Source: Streptomyces sp. NBC_01288 (GTDB lineage Bacteria; Actinomycetota; Actinomycetes; Streptomycetales; Streptomycetaceae). Taken from it: DNA of 64,000 nucleotides. Below the pieces are notes generated by a model that saw only the letters and a list, made by a program, of their open reading frames with translations, had not been told where the DNA came from and searched no databases. This document shows, piece after piece, positions 8,694-17,512 of this stretch (its first letter is position 1; each line of letters starts with the position of its first letter). Where the stretch lies: the NCBI RefSeq assembly GCF_035982055.1, contig NZ_CP108427.1, forward strand, positions 6,509,001-6,573,000. The letters are read 5' to 3'. A program made the position numbers and the translations under genes.

Positions 8694-10172
8694 ATGAGCA
8701 CGCACCGGCGCAGGATCAGCAACAGGAACAAGGTGATCGGCGGAGCGGTCGCCGCCGCGGTGGTCGGTGGCGGCGCGATCATGCTGACCGGCATCGCCCA
8801 GGCGGCGAGCGTCGGCGCGGCCTACACGAGAACCAGCGAGTGGTCGACGGGGTACACCGCGCAGTACGTCGTCACCAACACGACCGGGGCCACGAAGAAG
8901 GACTGGACGCTGGAGTTCGACCTGCCGTCCGGCTCGAAGCTCAGCTCGCTGTGGAACGCCGAGTCGAGCGTGAACGGGCAGCGCGTCACCGTGAAGCCGC
9001 CGAAGTGGGACACGGACGGTCTCGCGGCCGGCGAGTCGGTCACGGTCGGTTTCGTGGTCAACGGCACGGGCCAGCCGACCGGTTGTCTCATCGACAACGC
9101 CCAGTGCTCGGCGGACGGCACCGCGACCCCCGAGCCGACCGGCCGCCCGACGACCTCGTCGCCGACGCCCAAGCCGACCGCCTCCCCGACCTCCAAGCCC
9201 ACGGCCACAACCACCCCCAAGCCCACGGCGACCCCCACCGCCTCCCCGACCACGACCACCGGCACCGGCACGACGGCCGGCAGCGCGGGCTTCGCCCCCT
9301 ACGTCGACACCTCCCTCTACCCCGCCTTCGACCTGCTGGCCAACGTCACCGCGACCGGCGTGAAGAACTACAACCTCGCCTTCATCACCGACGGCGGCGG
9401 CTGCACCCCGAAGTGGGGCGGGGTCTCGGACCTCGGCAGCGACGGGGTGGCCGCGCAGATAGGCGCGCTGCGCGCCAAGGGCGGCGACGTGCGGGTCTCC
9501 TTCGGCGGCGCGTCCGGCTCCGAGCTGGCGACGACGTGCGGTTCGGCGAGCGCGCTGGCGACGGCGTACGGCAAGGTCGTGGACGCGTACGGCCTCACCA
9601 AGGTCGACTTCGACATCGAGGGCGGCGCGCTGCCCAACACGGCGGCGAACACGATCCGCGCCCAGGCGATAGCCAAGCTCCAGCAGCAGCACCCGAACCT
9701 GGACGTCTCCTACACGCTCCCCGTGATGCCCGAGGGGCTGACCCAGGACGGGGTCAACCTGTTGTCCAATGCCAAGTCCAACGGCGTCAAGATCAATACG
9801 GTCAACATCATGGCCATGGACTACGGACCGGCGTACAGCGGAAATATGGGAACGTACTCACAGCAAGCGGCTACTGCTACACAAGCCCAAGTCAAGAGTG
9901 TTCTCGGGCTCTCGGACAGTGCTGCATGGAAAGCGGTTGCAGTGACCCCGATGATCGGTGTCAACGACGTTTCATCGGAGGTCTTCACGGTCGAGGACGC
10001 GAACGGGCTGGCGGCCTTCGCGAAGGCGAAGGGTCTGGGTGGCCTCTCGATGTGGTCCGCGACCCGTGACAAGCAGTGCCCCGGCGGTGCCAAGCCCGGT
10101 GCGGACGCGACGTGCAGCTCGGTCGTCCAGGCCCCGTCCGCCTTCACCAAGGCGTTCTCCGTCTTCCAGTAG
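8694..10172 (+). CDS. Secreted chitinase: CBM2 carbohydrate-binding domain plus GH18 catalytic domain
   Basis: 492 residues. A long signal peptide (about 1-38, with AIMLTGIAQA-A as cleavage region) precedes a family 2 carbohydrate-binding domain (about 40-140; W50, W71, W87 and W105, and a C131-C138 pair). A Thr/Pro linker (about 142-195) leads to the GH18 barrel. The catalytic signature is KVDFDIEGG with D305, D307 and proton donor E309. The enzyme hydrolyses chitin outside the cell. The context of a two-component system and a dre-like site upstream, and a sugar importer downstream, fits chitin use. A more AT-rich patch runs from about 9836 to 9975. Confidence 0.9.
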   Translation: MSTHRRRISNRNKVIGGAVAAAVVGGGAIMLTGIAQAASVGAAYTRTSEWSTGYTAQYVVTNTTGATKKDWTLEFDLPSGSKLSSLWNAESSVNGQRVTVKPPKWDTDGLAAGESVTVGFVVNGTGQPTGCLIDNAQCSADGTATPEPTGRPTTSSPTPKPTASPTSKPTATTTPKPTATPTASPTTTTGTGTTAGSAGFAPYVDTSLYPAFDLLANVTATGVKNYNLAFITDGGGCTPKWGGVSDLGSDGVAAQIGALRAKGGDVRVSFGGASGSELATTCGSASALATAYGKVVDAYGLTKVDFDIEGGALPNTAANTIRAQAIAKLQQQHPNLDVSYTLPVMPEGLTQDGVNLLSNAKSNGVKINTVNIMAMDYGPAYSGNMGTYSQQAATATQAQVKSVLGLSDSAAWKAVAVTPMIGVNDVSSEVFTVEDANGLAAFAKAKGLGGLSMWSATRDKQCPGGAKPGADATCSSVVQAPSAFTKAFSVFQ

Positions 10173-10438
10173 GTGCCCCACGGGCCCCGGGAACCCCTCG
10201 TGGTCCCCGTGGCCCCGGCCTCCCCGGAGCGGACGTGTGGCCACTCGGTCACGCGTTCGCTCCTTTTGCTCGCGAGTGTCGATTACGTTTCGACAAATGA
10301 AGGCGGCGGGTGTTGACGCATGACCAGACATAGGACTGTTATTACGCCACCGTGTTTGGTCGCGTTGGTTTCTGGTCGGTTACGAAGACCTTGGGCCGTG
10401 GCGCATTCCGGCCGAACCTTGTCCGTCAGGAGCCGTTC

Positions 10439-11737
10439 ATGCCCGACTTCTCCCTCCCCGCCGCCAGTCGCCGCTCCGTCCTGCGCGGCATAGGCGGCGC
10501 TGCCGTGCTCGGCGCCGGCATACCCCTGCTGAGCGCCTGTGGCGGCAGTGGCAGCTCGTCCGACCCGAAGACCGTCACCGTCGGCTCCAACGCGTCCGAC
10601 GCGGTGCCGAAGAAGGCGTTCGCGAGCGTCTACGCGGACTTCAAGAAGACGTCCGGCATCACCGTCAAGGTCAACACGAAGGACCACAACACCTTCCAGG
10701 AGCAGATCAACTCCTACCTCCAGGGCACGCCGGACGACGTGTTCAACTGGTTCGCCGGGTACCGCATGCAGTTCTTCGCGGCCAAGAAGCTCGCCACGTC
10801 CATCGACGACGTCTGGGCGAAGATCGGTGACAACTTCCCCGACGCGATGAAGCAGCTCAGCAAGGGCGAGGACGGCAAGTACTACTTCGTGCCGATGACC
10901 ACGTACCCGTGGGCGATCTTCTACCGCAAGAGCGTCTTCACGGCGAAGGGCTACACCGTCCCCACCACCTGGGACGAACTGGTCGCCCTCTGCAAGAAGA
11001 TGAAGAGCGACGGCCTGGTCCCGATCGCCTTCGGCGACAAGGACGCCTGGCCGGCGATGGGCACCTTCGACCAGATCAACTTCCGCCTCAACGGCTACGA
11101 CTTCCACAAGTCCCTGATGGCGGGCAAGGAGGCGTGGACCGACCCGAAGGTCAAGGCGGTCTTCGACCACTGGGCCGAGCTCCTCCCGTACCACCAGGAC
11201 GGCTTCATGGGCCGCACCTGGCAGGACGCGGCACAGGGCGTGGTGTCGAAGAAGTCCGGCATGTACCTCCTGGGCTCCTTCGTGGCCCAGCAGTTCACCG
11301 TCAAGGCCGACCTCGACGACCTCGACTTCTTCGCCTTCCCGGAGATCAACTCCGCGTACGGCCAGGACACCGTCGAGGCACCCACCGACGGCTACATGGT
11401 CAGCAAGGCCCCGAAGAACCACGACGGTGTCGTCAAGCTCCTGGAGTACCTGGGCAGCCCGGCGGCCGAGCAGCTGTACCTCAAGACCGACCCGAGCGTG
11501 GTGGCCGCCTCCAGCAAGGCCGACACCTCCGCGTACTCGCCGCTTCAGAAGAAGGCGTTCGACATGATCGGCGCCGCCAAGAGCCTCACCCAGTTCATGG
11601 ACCGCGACTCCCGGCCGGACTTCACCTCGACGGTGATGCAGCCCGGACTGCAGAAGTTCCTCCAGAACCCCAAGGGCGTCGACAGTCTGCTGACCTCGAT
11701 CGAGCGCCAGAAGAAGACGATCTTCGCCTCCTCATGA
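10439..11737 (+). CDS. Sugar ABC transporter substrate-binding lipoprotein
   Basis: 432 residues from ATG 10439 after CAGGAG. The N-terminus has a twin-Arg-like SRRSVLRGIGG and a lipobox LLSAC with lipidated C34, so the protein is exported and anchored outside the membrane. The body is a typical family 1 solute-binding fold (FNWFAGYRMQFFA, PTTWDELVALCKKM). It opens a three-gene operon with two permeases joined by ATGA overlaps. The substrate is unknown; the neighbouring chitinase makes a chitin or glucan oligosaccharide possible. Confidence 0.88.
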   Translation: MPDFSLPAASRRSVLRGIGGAAVLGAGIPLLSACGGSGSSSDPKTVTVGSNASDAVPKKAFASVYADFKKTSGITVKVNTKDHNTFQEQINSYLQGTPDDVFNWFAGYRMQFFAAKKLATSIDDVWAKIGDNFPDAMKQLSKGEDGKYYFVPMTTYPWAIFYRKSVFTAKGYTVPTTWDELVALCKKMKSDGLVPIAFGDKDAWPAMGTFDQINFRLNGYDFHKSLMAGKEAWTDPKVKAVFDHWAELLPYHQDGFMGRTWQDAAQGVVSKKSGMYLLGSFVAQQFTVKADLDDLDFFAFPEINSAYGQDTVEAPTDGYMVSKAPKNHDGVVKLLEYLGSPAAEQLYLKTDPSVVAASSKADTSAYSPLQKKAFDMIGAAKSLTQFMDRDSRPDFTSTVMQPGLQKFLQNPKGVDSLLTSIERQKKTIFASS

Positions 11738-12714
11738 TCTCCGAGACGACTACGACGAGCCCGGAGGCGGACGCCGTTCCGCCTCCGGGCCCCGCGCCTG
11801 AGAAGAAGCGGGTCCCGCGGGGCGCCAAGCGCCTGCTGACCCGCCGTGACCGCATCACGCTCGCCTTCATGGCGGGCGTGCCGACGGTCCTGCACGTGGC
11901 CCTTGTCTGGGTCACCGCCCTCGCCTCCATCCTCCTGGCCTTCACCAGCTGGGACGGCATCGGCTTCGGCTCGATCAAGTGGGTCGGCCTGGCCAACTTC
12001 AAGGAGCTGTTCAACGACAACCCGCAGTTCTGGCCCGCACTTGAGCACAACGTCATCTGGTTCGTCGTGCTCATCCTGCTGCCGACGCCCTTCGGCCTGT
12101 TCCTGGCCGTGCAGCTGGACAAGAAGATCCGGTTCAGCCGCGTCTACCAGACCGCGTTCTTCCTGCCGGTCGTGATGTCGCTGGCGGTCACCGGCTTCGT
12201 CTGGCAGCTCATCTACAACCCCGACACCGGCCTGATCAACAGCCTCATCGGGGCCAACAAACCCGGCCACTACATCGACTGGATCGGCGATCCCAAGCTC
12301 AACCTGTGGGCCGTCCTGATCGCCGCGTCCTGGCGGCACGCGGGCTACATGATGATCCTGTACCTGGCCGGCCTGAAGGGCGTGGACCCGTCGCTGAAGG
12401 AAGCCTCGGCCCTCGACGGGGCGAACGAGTGGCAGACGTTCAAGAACGTCATCTTCCCGACGCTGCGGCCCACCAACACGGTCGTCCTGGTCGTCACGAT
12501 CATCGAGTCGCTGCGCGCCTTCGACCTGGTCTACGTCTTCAACAAGGGCGCCCAGGGCACCGAGTTGCTGTCGATCCTGATCACCAACAACATCATCGGC
12601 GAGTCCAGCCGGATCGGTTACGGGTCGGCGATCGCCGTCGTCCTGCTGGTCATCTCCCTCGTGGTCATCATTCCGTACCTGATCGCGACCTTCCGGAAGG
12701 AGCGGCGCGCATGA
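11734..12714 (+). CDS. Sugar ABC transporter permease (MalF type)
   Basis: 326 residues with six transmembrane helices after a Pro-rich N-terminal tail. The cytoplasmic EAA loop, which docks the ATPase, reads KEASALDGANEWQTFKNVIFP. The start overlaps the stop of the binding-protein gene and the stop overlaps the next permease, so production is coupled. It forms the membrane channel with the following gene product. The ATPase must come from elsewhere; in Streptomyces the shared MsiK protein usually serves such systems. Confidence 0.9.
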   Translation: MISETTTTSPEADAVPPPGPAPEKKRVPRGAKRLLTRRDRITLAFMAGVPTVLHVALVWVTALASILLAFTSWDGIGFGSIKWVGLANFKELFNDNPQFWPALEHNVIWFVVLILLPTPFGLFLAVQLDKKIRFSRVYQTAFFLPVVMSLAVTGFVWQLIYNPDTGLINSLIGANKPGHYIDWIGDPKLNLWAVLIAASWRHAGYMMILYLAGLKGVDPSLKEASALDGANEWQTFKNVIFPTLRPTNTVVLVVTIIESLRAFDLVYVFNKGAQGTELLSILITNNIIGESSRIGYGSAIAVVLLVISLVVIIPYLIATFRKERRA

Positions 12715-13604
12715 CCACCCCCACCGCCGCGCTCGGCGTGAAGCAGCGCACCCCGCTGCGCCCGGCCCGGGTCCTGCTGCACACGTTCCTCGTCGTCACC
12801 TCGCTGGCCTGGCTCGCCCCGCTGCTGTGGGCGGTCTACGCGGCCCTGCGCCCGTACTCCGAGACCAGCAACAAGGGGTACGTCTCCTGGCCGGACACGC
12901 TGAACCTCGACAACTTCAAGAACGCGTTCGAGCAGTCCGACATGACGCACTACTTCGTCAACACCCTGATCATCGCGGTCCCGGCCGTGCTGCTCACGCT
13001 GCTGCTGGCGTCGATGGTCGCGTTCTACGTCAGCCGCTTCGACTTCCGGCTCAACATCTTCCTGCTGCTGGTCTTCACGGCCGGCAACCTGCTGCCCCAG
13101 CAGGTCATCATCACCCCGCTGTACCGCCTGTACCTGCTGATCGACCTGCCCGGCATCACGATGAGCGGCAAGCTCTACGACTCCGCGCTCGGCCTGGTCC
13201 TCATCCACGTGGCGTTCCAATCGGGCTTCTGCGCCTTCGTGTTGAGCAACTACATGCGGATGCTGCCGCACGAGCTGACCGAGGCGGCGCTGGTCGACGG
13301 CGCGTCGGTGTGGCGGATGTACTGGCAGATCGTGCTGCCGCTGTGCAAGCCGGCGATGGCGGCCCTGGCCACCCTGCTCTCCATCTGGATCTACAACGAC
13401 TTCTTCTGGGCGATCGTGCTGATCTCGACCGGCGAGAACATGCCGATCACCTCCGCCCTGAACAACCTCTCCGGCCAGTACTTCACCGACCCCAACCTGG
13501 TCGCCGCCGGCGCCCTGCTCACCGCGATCCCCACGCTGATCGTGTACTTCGCACTCCAGCGCCAGTTCGTCAGCGGCCTCACACTGGGCGCCAACAAGGG
13601 CTGA
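12711..13604 (+). CDS. Sugar ABC transporter permease (MalG type)
   Basis: 297 residues with six predicted membrane spans and the EAA loop TEAALVDGASVWRMYWQIVLP. It pairs with the permease at 11734 and ends the operon. The C-terminus QRQFVSGLTLGANKG is the usual MalG-type ending. No ATPase gene follows. Confidence 0.9.
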   Translation: MTTPTAALGVKQRTPLRPARVLLHTFLVVTSLAWLAPLLWAVYAALRPYSETSNKGYVSWPDTLNLDNFKNAFEQSDMTHYFVNTLIIAVPAVLLTLLLASMVAFYVSRFDFRLNIFLLLVFTAGNLLPQQVIITPLYRLYLLIDLPGITMSGKLYDSALGLVLIHVAFQSGFCAFVLSNYMRMLPHELTEAALVDGASVWRMYWQIVLPLCKPAMAALATLLSIWIYNDFFWAIVLISTGENMPITSALNNLSGQYFTDPNLVAAGALLTAIPTLIVYFALQRQFVSGLTLGANKG

Positions 13605-13640
13605 CGCGCTCCTCAGTTGAAGGAGAACGGCCCGGGCGAC

Positions 13641-14345
13641 TCAGAACGGCCCGGGCCCGCCGAAGCCCCCGAACCCGCCGGGTCCGCCCGGGCCGCCGCC
13701 GAACATCCCGCCGTGCGGCCCGTGATGGTGGAACCCGTCGAACAGCGCGTCCGCGAGCAGCATGCCCCCGACCCCGGCGGCACCCGCGACGAGCGCGGTC
13801 TTCCACCAGGGCGTGCTGTACCAACCCCCGGCCATGGAACGGCCGTTGACGACCCCGCCGGGGTAGTAGTACGGCGTGCCCGCCCCGGGCCGCGCGGACG
13901 CGGTGTACGTCTGCCCGCCCACCGTGACCTGCCCACCGGCCCCCTGCGCGGGCAACTCGGGCCCCGGGTCGAGTCCCAGCGCGCCACGGGCGGTCCGGAT
14001 GTGATGCAGCCCCTCGACGGCGGTCTGCGTCACCAGCCCGTACTGCATCGGCGAGTAGGCGACGGCGAGTTGACCCTCCGCGGCACGGAGCCGCTCGGTG
14101 GCATCGGCGAGCGCCTGCCGGGCGGCGGTGTTGTCGCCTGCGTCCAGCGTCGACAGACTCCCGCCCAGCCGCTCCACCCACCGGGTGGCCTCGGCCCCGG
14201 CGTCGGCGTCGTAGGCCTGCGCGGCGGAGCCGGAGGTGTGGCCGCTGCCGCCGAACCGCGAACTCCCGCCGCCCGCCTGCCTCTTGCCGAAGGCGACGGC
14301 ACCGCCGACGATCAGGGCCAGCAGCACCAACACGATGAAAAACAT
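13641..14345 (-). CDS. Membrane protein with Gly-rich C-terminus
   Basis: 234 residues from ATG 14345, which has GGGAGG upstream. There is one N-terminal transmembrane helix (MFFIVLVLLALIVGGAVAF). A helical region of about 100 residues contains WVERLGGSLSTLDAGDN. A second hydrophobic stretch (KTALVAGAAGVGGMLLADALF) is followed by a His/Gly-rich tail (DGFHHHGPHGG, then repeated GG and GGF). The conserved core resembles actinomycete proteins of unknown function often annotated as DUF1542-like. Convergent with the ABC operon. Confidence 0.65.
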   Translation of the reverse strand: MFFIVLVLLALIVGGAVAFGKRQAGGGSSRFGGSGHTSGSAAQAYDADAGAEATRWVERLGGSLSTLDAGDNTAARQALADATERLRAAEGQLAVAYSPMQYGLVTQTAVEGLHHIRTARGALGLDPGPELPAQGAGGQVTVGGQTYTASARPGAGTPYYYPGGVVNGRSMAGGWYSTPWWKTALVAGAAGVGGMLLADALFDGFHHHGPHGGMFGGGPGGPGGFGGFGGPGPF

Positions 14346-14480
14346 GACGTCCTCCCGTCCGCGCCGGGATCGGATCACCCCGTACAGGAAGATCAGACGC
14401 CTCGGGGCTGAGAGGCCGCTGGACGGCGCCTGAGCGGCGGCTGTGAAGGACGGCGGGGTTCTCGGCCCTTCGGCCCGGCC

Positions 14481-15065
14481 TCAGCGGCGCAGCGCCCCCA
14501 CGACGCCTTCTACGGCCCTCAACACATCCCCGTTCCGGACGAGTTCGGCGATGTGCTCGATGTCGGTGTGGAAGACGCGGTCCTCGTCGACGGTCGGGAC
14601 GGTCTCCCGGATTCTCGCGCGCAGCGCCTCCGCGGCCGGTGAGGGCGCGAGCGGGGCGAGGAGGTCGAGGGCCTGGACGGCGCACATCAGCTCGATGGCT
14701 ATGACGTAGCCGAGTTTGCGCGTCGCGCGGTAGGCCTTCAGGGCGGCGAGATAGGCGTTGCCGACCGCGTCCTCCTGGTTGGCCGACGTGGTGACGTTGT
14801 CCGCGGACGCGGGCACCGCCAGGCCGCGCAGCTCCATGGTCAGGGCGGCGGCCGTGTACTGGGCGATCATGTAGCCGCTGTCGAGGCCGGGTTCGCGGAC
14901 CAGGAAGGCGGGCAGCTCGCTGAAGTTGCTGTTGACCATGCGGTCGGTACGGCGCTCGGAGACCTTGGCCAGCACCGTCATCGCGTTGACCATGGTGTCG
15001 GCCTGGATGCCGACGTACGTGCTGTCGCAGTTCGCCCCGCTCAGCGCCTCCCCGTCCTCGCCCTC
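14481..15065 (-). pseudogene. 3' remnant of an aromatic amino acid ammonia-lyase (HAL/PAL family) gene
   Basis: About 190 codons match the C-terminal part of the histidine/phenylalanine ammonia-lyase family: RTDRMVNSNFSELPAFLV, the family motif TSANQEDAVGN and the C-terminal helices. The family is normally over 500 residues. The N-terminal half with the A-S-G that forms the MIO cofactor is missing. The frame remains open upstream to 15233 but the amino acids there (R-, P- and G-rich) do not match the family. The break at about 15060 lies some 150 bases from the vapBC operator. No function is expected. Confidence 0.75.
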
Positions 15066-15209
15066 GGGGTGGGAAGATCGAGGCCCCGGCGCAGGGGCCG
15101 GGGTCGGAGCCCCTCGGTCCCGGCACTGGCCGGCACCGAAAGCCGCAAGCCTCAGGACCCGAGCGACGCTGACTTTCCGTCGCTGGGGAAGCGCTGATCG
15201 CCGGCGTTG

Positions 15210-15240
15210 TGGATATACTCGAACTCGATTCATATATCCA
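15210..15240 (+). promoter_or_regulatory. Inverted-repeat operator of the vapBC operon
   Basis: TGGATATA and TATATCCA form a perfect 8-bp inverted repeat with a 15-base spacer, ending just before the ribosome site (AGGAGGT) of the antitoxin gene. It is far more AT-rich than its surroundings. VapBC complexes repress their own promoters through such repeats, and this is the expected place. Confidence 0.7.
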
Positions 15241-15250
15241 GGAGGTCTCC

Positions 15251-15460
15251 ATGACCAAGACCCTGATCGACATCGACGAGGAACTCCTGGCCGAGGCAGC
15301 CATAGCGTTCGGGACCAAGACCAAGAAGGACACGGTCACCGCCGCGCTCAAGGAGGGCGTCGAACGCAAGAAGCGTGCGCTTGCCCTGGCCCGCCTCGCG
15401 GCCCGCGCTGACGCGGGGGACTTCGACCTGTTGCTGGACAAGGAGAACTACCGTCGATGA
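15251..15460 (+). CDS. vapB: VapB-type antitoxin
   Basis: 69 residues from ATG 15251 after AGGAGG. TKTLIDIDEELLAEAA is the ribbon-helix-helix DNA-binding segment, and KKDTVTAALKEGVERKKR is typical of VapB. The C-terminal residues FDLLLDKENYRR would block the toxin active site. Its stop overlaps the toxin start, so the antitoxin is translated first from the same message. Confidence 0.88.
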   Translation: MTKTLIDIDEELLAEAAIAFGTKTKKDTVTAALKEGVERKKRALALARLAARADAGDFDLLLDKENYRR

Positions 15461-15876
15461 GCCCGGCCGCCTACCTCATCGACACCAGCGCCCTGGTCCG
15501 CATCCTGAAACTGCCGGCGCGGACCCTGTGGGAAAAGCCCTTGGCGGAGGGCCTGATCGCCCGCTGCCCACTCACCGAGATCGAGTTCCTGTACAGCGCC
15601 AAGAACGCCGAGGACCGGGCCGCCTTGGTCGACGACCTCGATACGCTTTTCTGCTGGACTCCCCTGGACGACCGGGCCGTGACCCGAGCATGGGACGTGC
15701 AACGGGAACTCACCGAGAAGGGGCGGCACCGGTCCGCGGGCGCGGTCGACCTGCTCGTCGCCGCGACCGCCGAACTCCAGGGGCTGACCGTGCTGCACTA
15801 CGACAACGACTTCGAGACCATCGCCTCGGTCACCGGACAGTCGACCCAGTGGTTGGCACCCCCGGGCAATCTCTGA
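15457..15876 (+). CDS. vapC: VapC-type PIN-domain toxin ribonuclease
   Basis: 139 residues with the acidic metal-binding set of a PIN nuclease: D9 (YLIDTSALVR), E41 (LTEIEFLYS), D98 (SAGAVDLLVAATA) and D116/D118 (LHYDNDFE). VapC toxins cleave tRNA or rRNA when free of antitoxin. The gene overlaps vapB by four bases. All key residues are present, so the toxin should be active. The module is next to a truncated gene, which suggests acquisition. Confidence 0.9.
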   Translation: MSPAAYLIDTSALVRILKLPARTLWEKPLAEGLIARCPLTEIEFLYSAKNAEDRAALVDDLDTLFCWTPLDDRAVTRAWDVQRELTEKGRHRSAGAVDLLVAATAELQGLTVLHYDNDFETIASVTGQSTQWLAPPGNL

Positions 15877-15900
15877 CCCACCCCACCCCACCCCACCCCA
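15877..15900 (-). repeat. CCCCA tandem array with G-quadruplex potential on the minus strand
   Basis: The plus strand reads CCCA followed by four CCCCA units. The minus strand therefore has five runs of three or four G separated by single T. With one-base loops this is among the most stable quadruplex arrangements. It begins one base after the vapC stop, 63 bases beyond the stop of the convergent GH1 gene. In RNA it would be in the GH1 transcript. Confidence 0.7.
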
Positions 15901-15963
15901 CGCCGCCGAGGCGCGGCACGCCCCCCATGGCATGCCGCGCCCCGTCCCCCGGACCCCCGTCGG

Positions 15964-17388
15964 TCAGACCCCCGGCACCGAAGGCAGCGCCCCCGTCCGA
16001 GCCGCCTCGCCGTACCACCGCGCGCTCGACTTCGGCGTGCGCGCCAGCGTCGCGTAGTCCACGTACACCGCCCCGAAGCGCTTCCCGTAGCCGTACGCCC
16101 ACTCGAAGTTGTCCATCAGGGACCACAGGTAGTAGCCGCGCACGTCCGCGCCGTCCGTGATCGCGCGCCGCACCGCCGACAGGTGGCCGTGGAGGTAGGC
16201 GATCCGCTCCGGGTCGTGGACGTTGCCCTCGGGGTCGGGCTTGTCGTCGTAGGCCGCGCCGTTCTCGGTCACATACAACGGCAGGCCAGGGGCCTCCCTG
16301 GCGTAGCGCATGATCAGGTCGTAGAGGCCCGTCGGGTCGATCGTCCAGCCCATCTCCGTGCGCTCGCCCGGGGTCTGGAGGAACGCCACGTCGTCCGCGC
16401 CCGGCCAGGGGGAGTACGCGCTCAGGCCGTGGCCGTCGGCCCGCGGACCCGCCGGGGCCGACTCCGCCGCCTCCACCAGTGCCGGTGTGTAGTAGTTCAA
16501 CCCCAGTGCGTCCAGCGGCTGGTGAATGAGCGTCAGGTCGCCGTCCCGGACGTACGACCAGTCCGTGACCGACCTCGTCGCCTCGAAGAGGGACTGCGGA
16601 TACGAGCCGTGCAGCATCGGCCCGTGGAACACCCCGTTGGCCAGGTCGTCGATCTTCCGGGTCGCCGCCATGTCCGCCGGGGACAGTGAAGCGGGCCTGA
16701 CCACCGCGGAGTTGAGGCTCACCGCCACGGAGTTCCCCGCCGGCATCGACGTGCGCAGCGCCGAAGTCGCCAGCCCGTGCGCCAGGTTGAGGTGATGGGC
16801 CGCCCGAAGCGAAGCGCCCGCGTCCGTACGGCCCGGCGCGTGCACCCCCGAGCCGTAGCCCAGGAACGCGCTGCACCAGGGCTCGTTGAGCGTGGTCCAC
16901 CGCTCTACGCGGTCGCCCAGCGCCTCGCCCACGATCTGCGCGTACTCGGCGAACCGGTACGCCGTGTCGCGCTCCGGCCAGCCGCCCGCGTCCTCCAACT
17001 CCTGCGGCAGATCCCAGTGGTAGAGGGTCAGCGCCGGCTTGATGCCGTGCGCGAGCAACTCGTCGACCAGGCGGCGGTAGAAGTCCAGGCCCACCTGGAC
17101 CGCCGGGCCCCGGCCGGTCGGCTGCACCCGCGGCCACGAGACCGAGAAGCGGTACGCCGTCAGGCCCAGGTCCGCCATCAGCGCCACGTCGTCGCGGTAG
17201 CGGTGGTAGTGGTCGACAGTGACGTCGGCGTGATCACCGCCCGCCGTACGGCCCGGCGTATGACTGAACGTGTCCCAGATCGACGGCGTACGGCCGCCCT
17301 CCCGCACCGCCCCCTCGATCTGGTAGGCGGAGGTCGCGGCTCCCCACAGGAAGGCAGGGGGAAAGGGCAGGGGTGTCAGGTCGGGCAT
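15964..17388 (-). CDS. GH1 beta-glucosidase
   Basis: 474 residues from the ATG at 17388; the in-frame ATG at 17427 would lie inside the operator. It is a complete GH1 barrel: acid/base E169 in TLNEPW, nucleophile E375 in VTENGAA, substrate residues in LYHWDLPQELED and WSLMDNFEWAYGYGKRFG. It should hydrolyse cellobiose or other beta-glucosides in the cytoplasm. A perfect CebR box lies about 40 bases upstream of its start, so it belongs to the cellobiose regulon. It is a close relative of the second GH1 at 22772. Confidence 0.92.
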   Translation of the reverse strand: MPDLTPLPFPPAFLWGAATSAYQIEGAVREGGRTPSIWDTFSHTPGRTAGGDHADVTVDHYHRYRDDVALMADLGLTAYRFSVSWPRVQPTGRGPAVQVGLDFYRRLVDELLAHGIKPALTLYHWDLPQELEDAGGWPERDTAYRFAEYAQIVGEALGDRVERWTTLNEPWCSAFLGYGSGVHAPGRTDAGASLRAAHHLNLAHGLATSALRTSMPAGNSVAVSLNSAVVRPASLSPADMAATRKIDDLANGVFHGPMLHGSYPQSLFEATRSVTDWSYVRDGDLTLIHQPLDALGLNYYTPALVEAAESAPAGPRADGHGLSAYSPWPGADDVAFLQTPGERTEMGWTIDPTGLYDLIMRYAREAPGLPLYVTENGAAYDDKPDPEGNVHDPERIAYLHGHLSAVRRAITDGADVRGYYLWSLMDNFEWAYGYGKRFGAVYVDYATLARTPKSSARWYGEAARTGALPSVPGV

Positions 17389-17424
17389 GGAATCGCTCCC
17401 ATGGGTCGAGTGGCGCCCATTATG

Positions 17425-17442
17425 CATGGGAGCGCTCCCATG
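17425..17442. promoter_or_regulatory. CebR operator, perfect palindrome
   Basis: CATGGGAGCGCTCCCATG is an 18-bp perfect palindrome containing TGGGAGCGCTCCCA, the established CebR-binding sequence of Streptomyces. It lies between the GH1 start (17388) and the 3' end of the LacI gene (17513), in the GH1 promoter region. CebR bound here blocks transcription until cellobiose or a similar sugar releases it. Confidence 0.9.
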
Positions 17443-17512
17443 AGCAAAGGGGTCGCTCCTCCCGATGTGTGCGCACGGTCGCCGAGGACATCGCTCCCGC
17501 CGAGGACACCGC

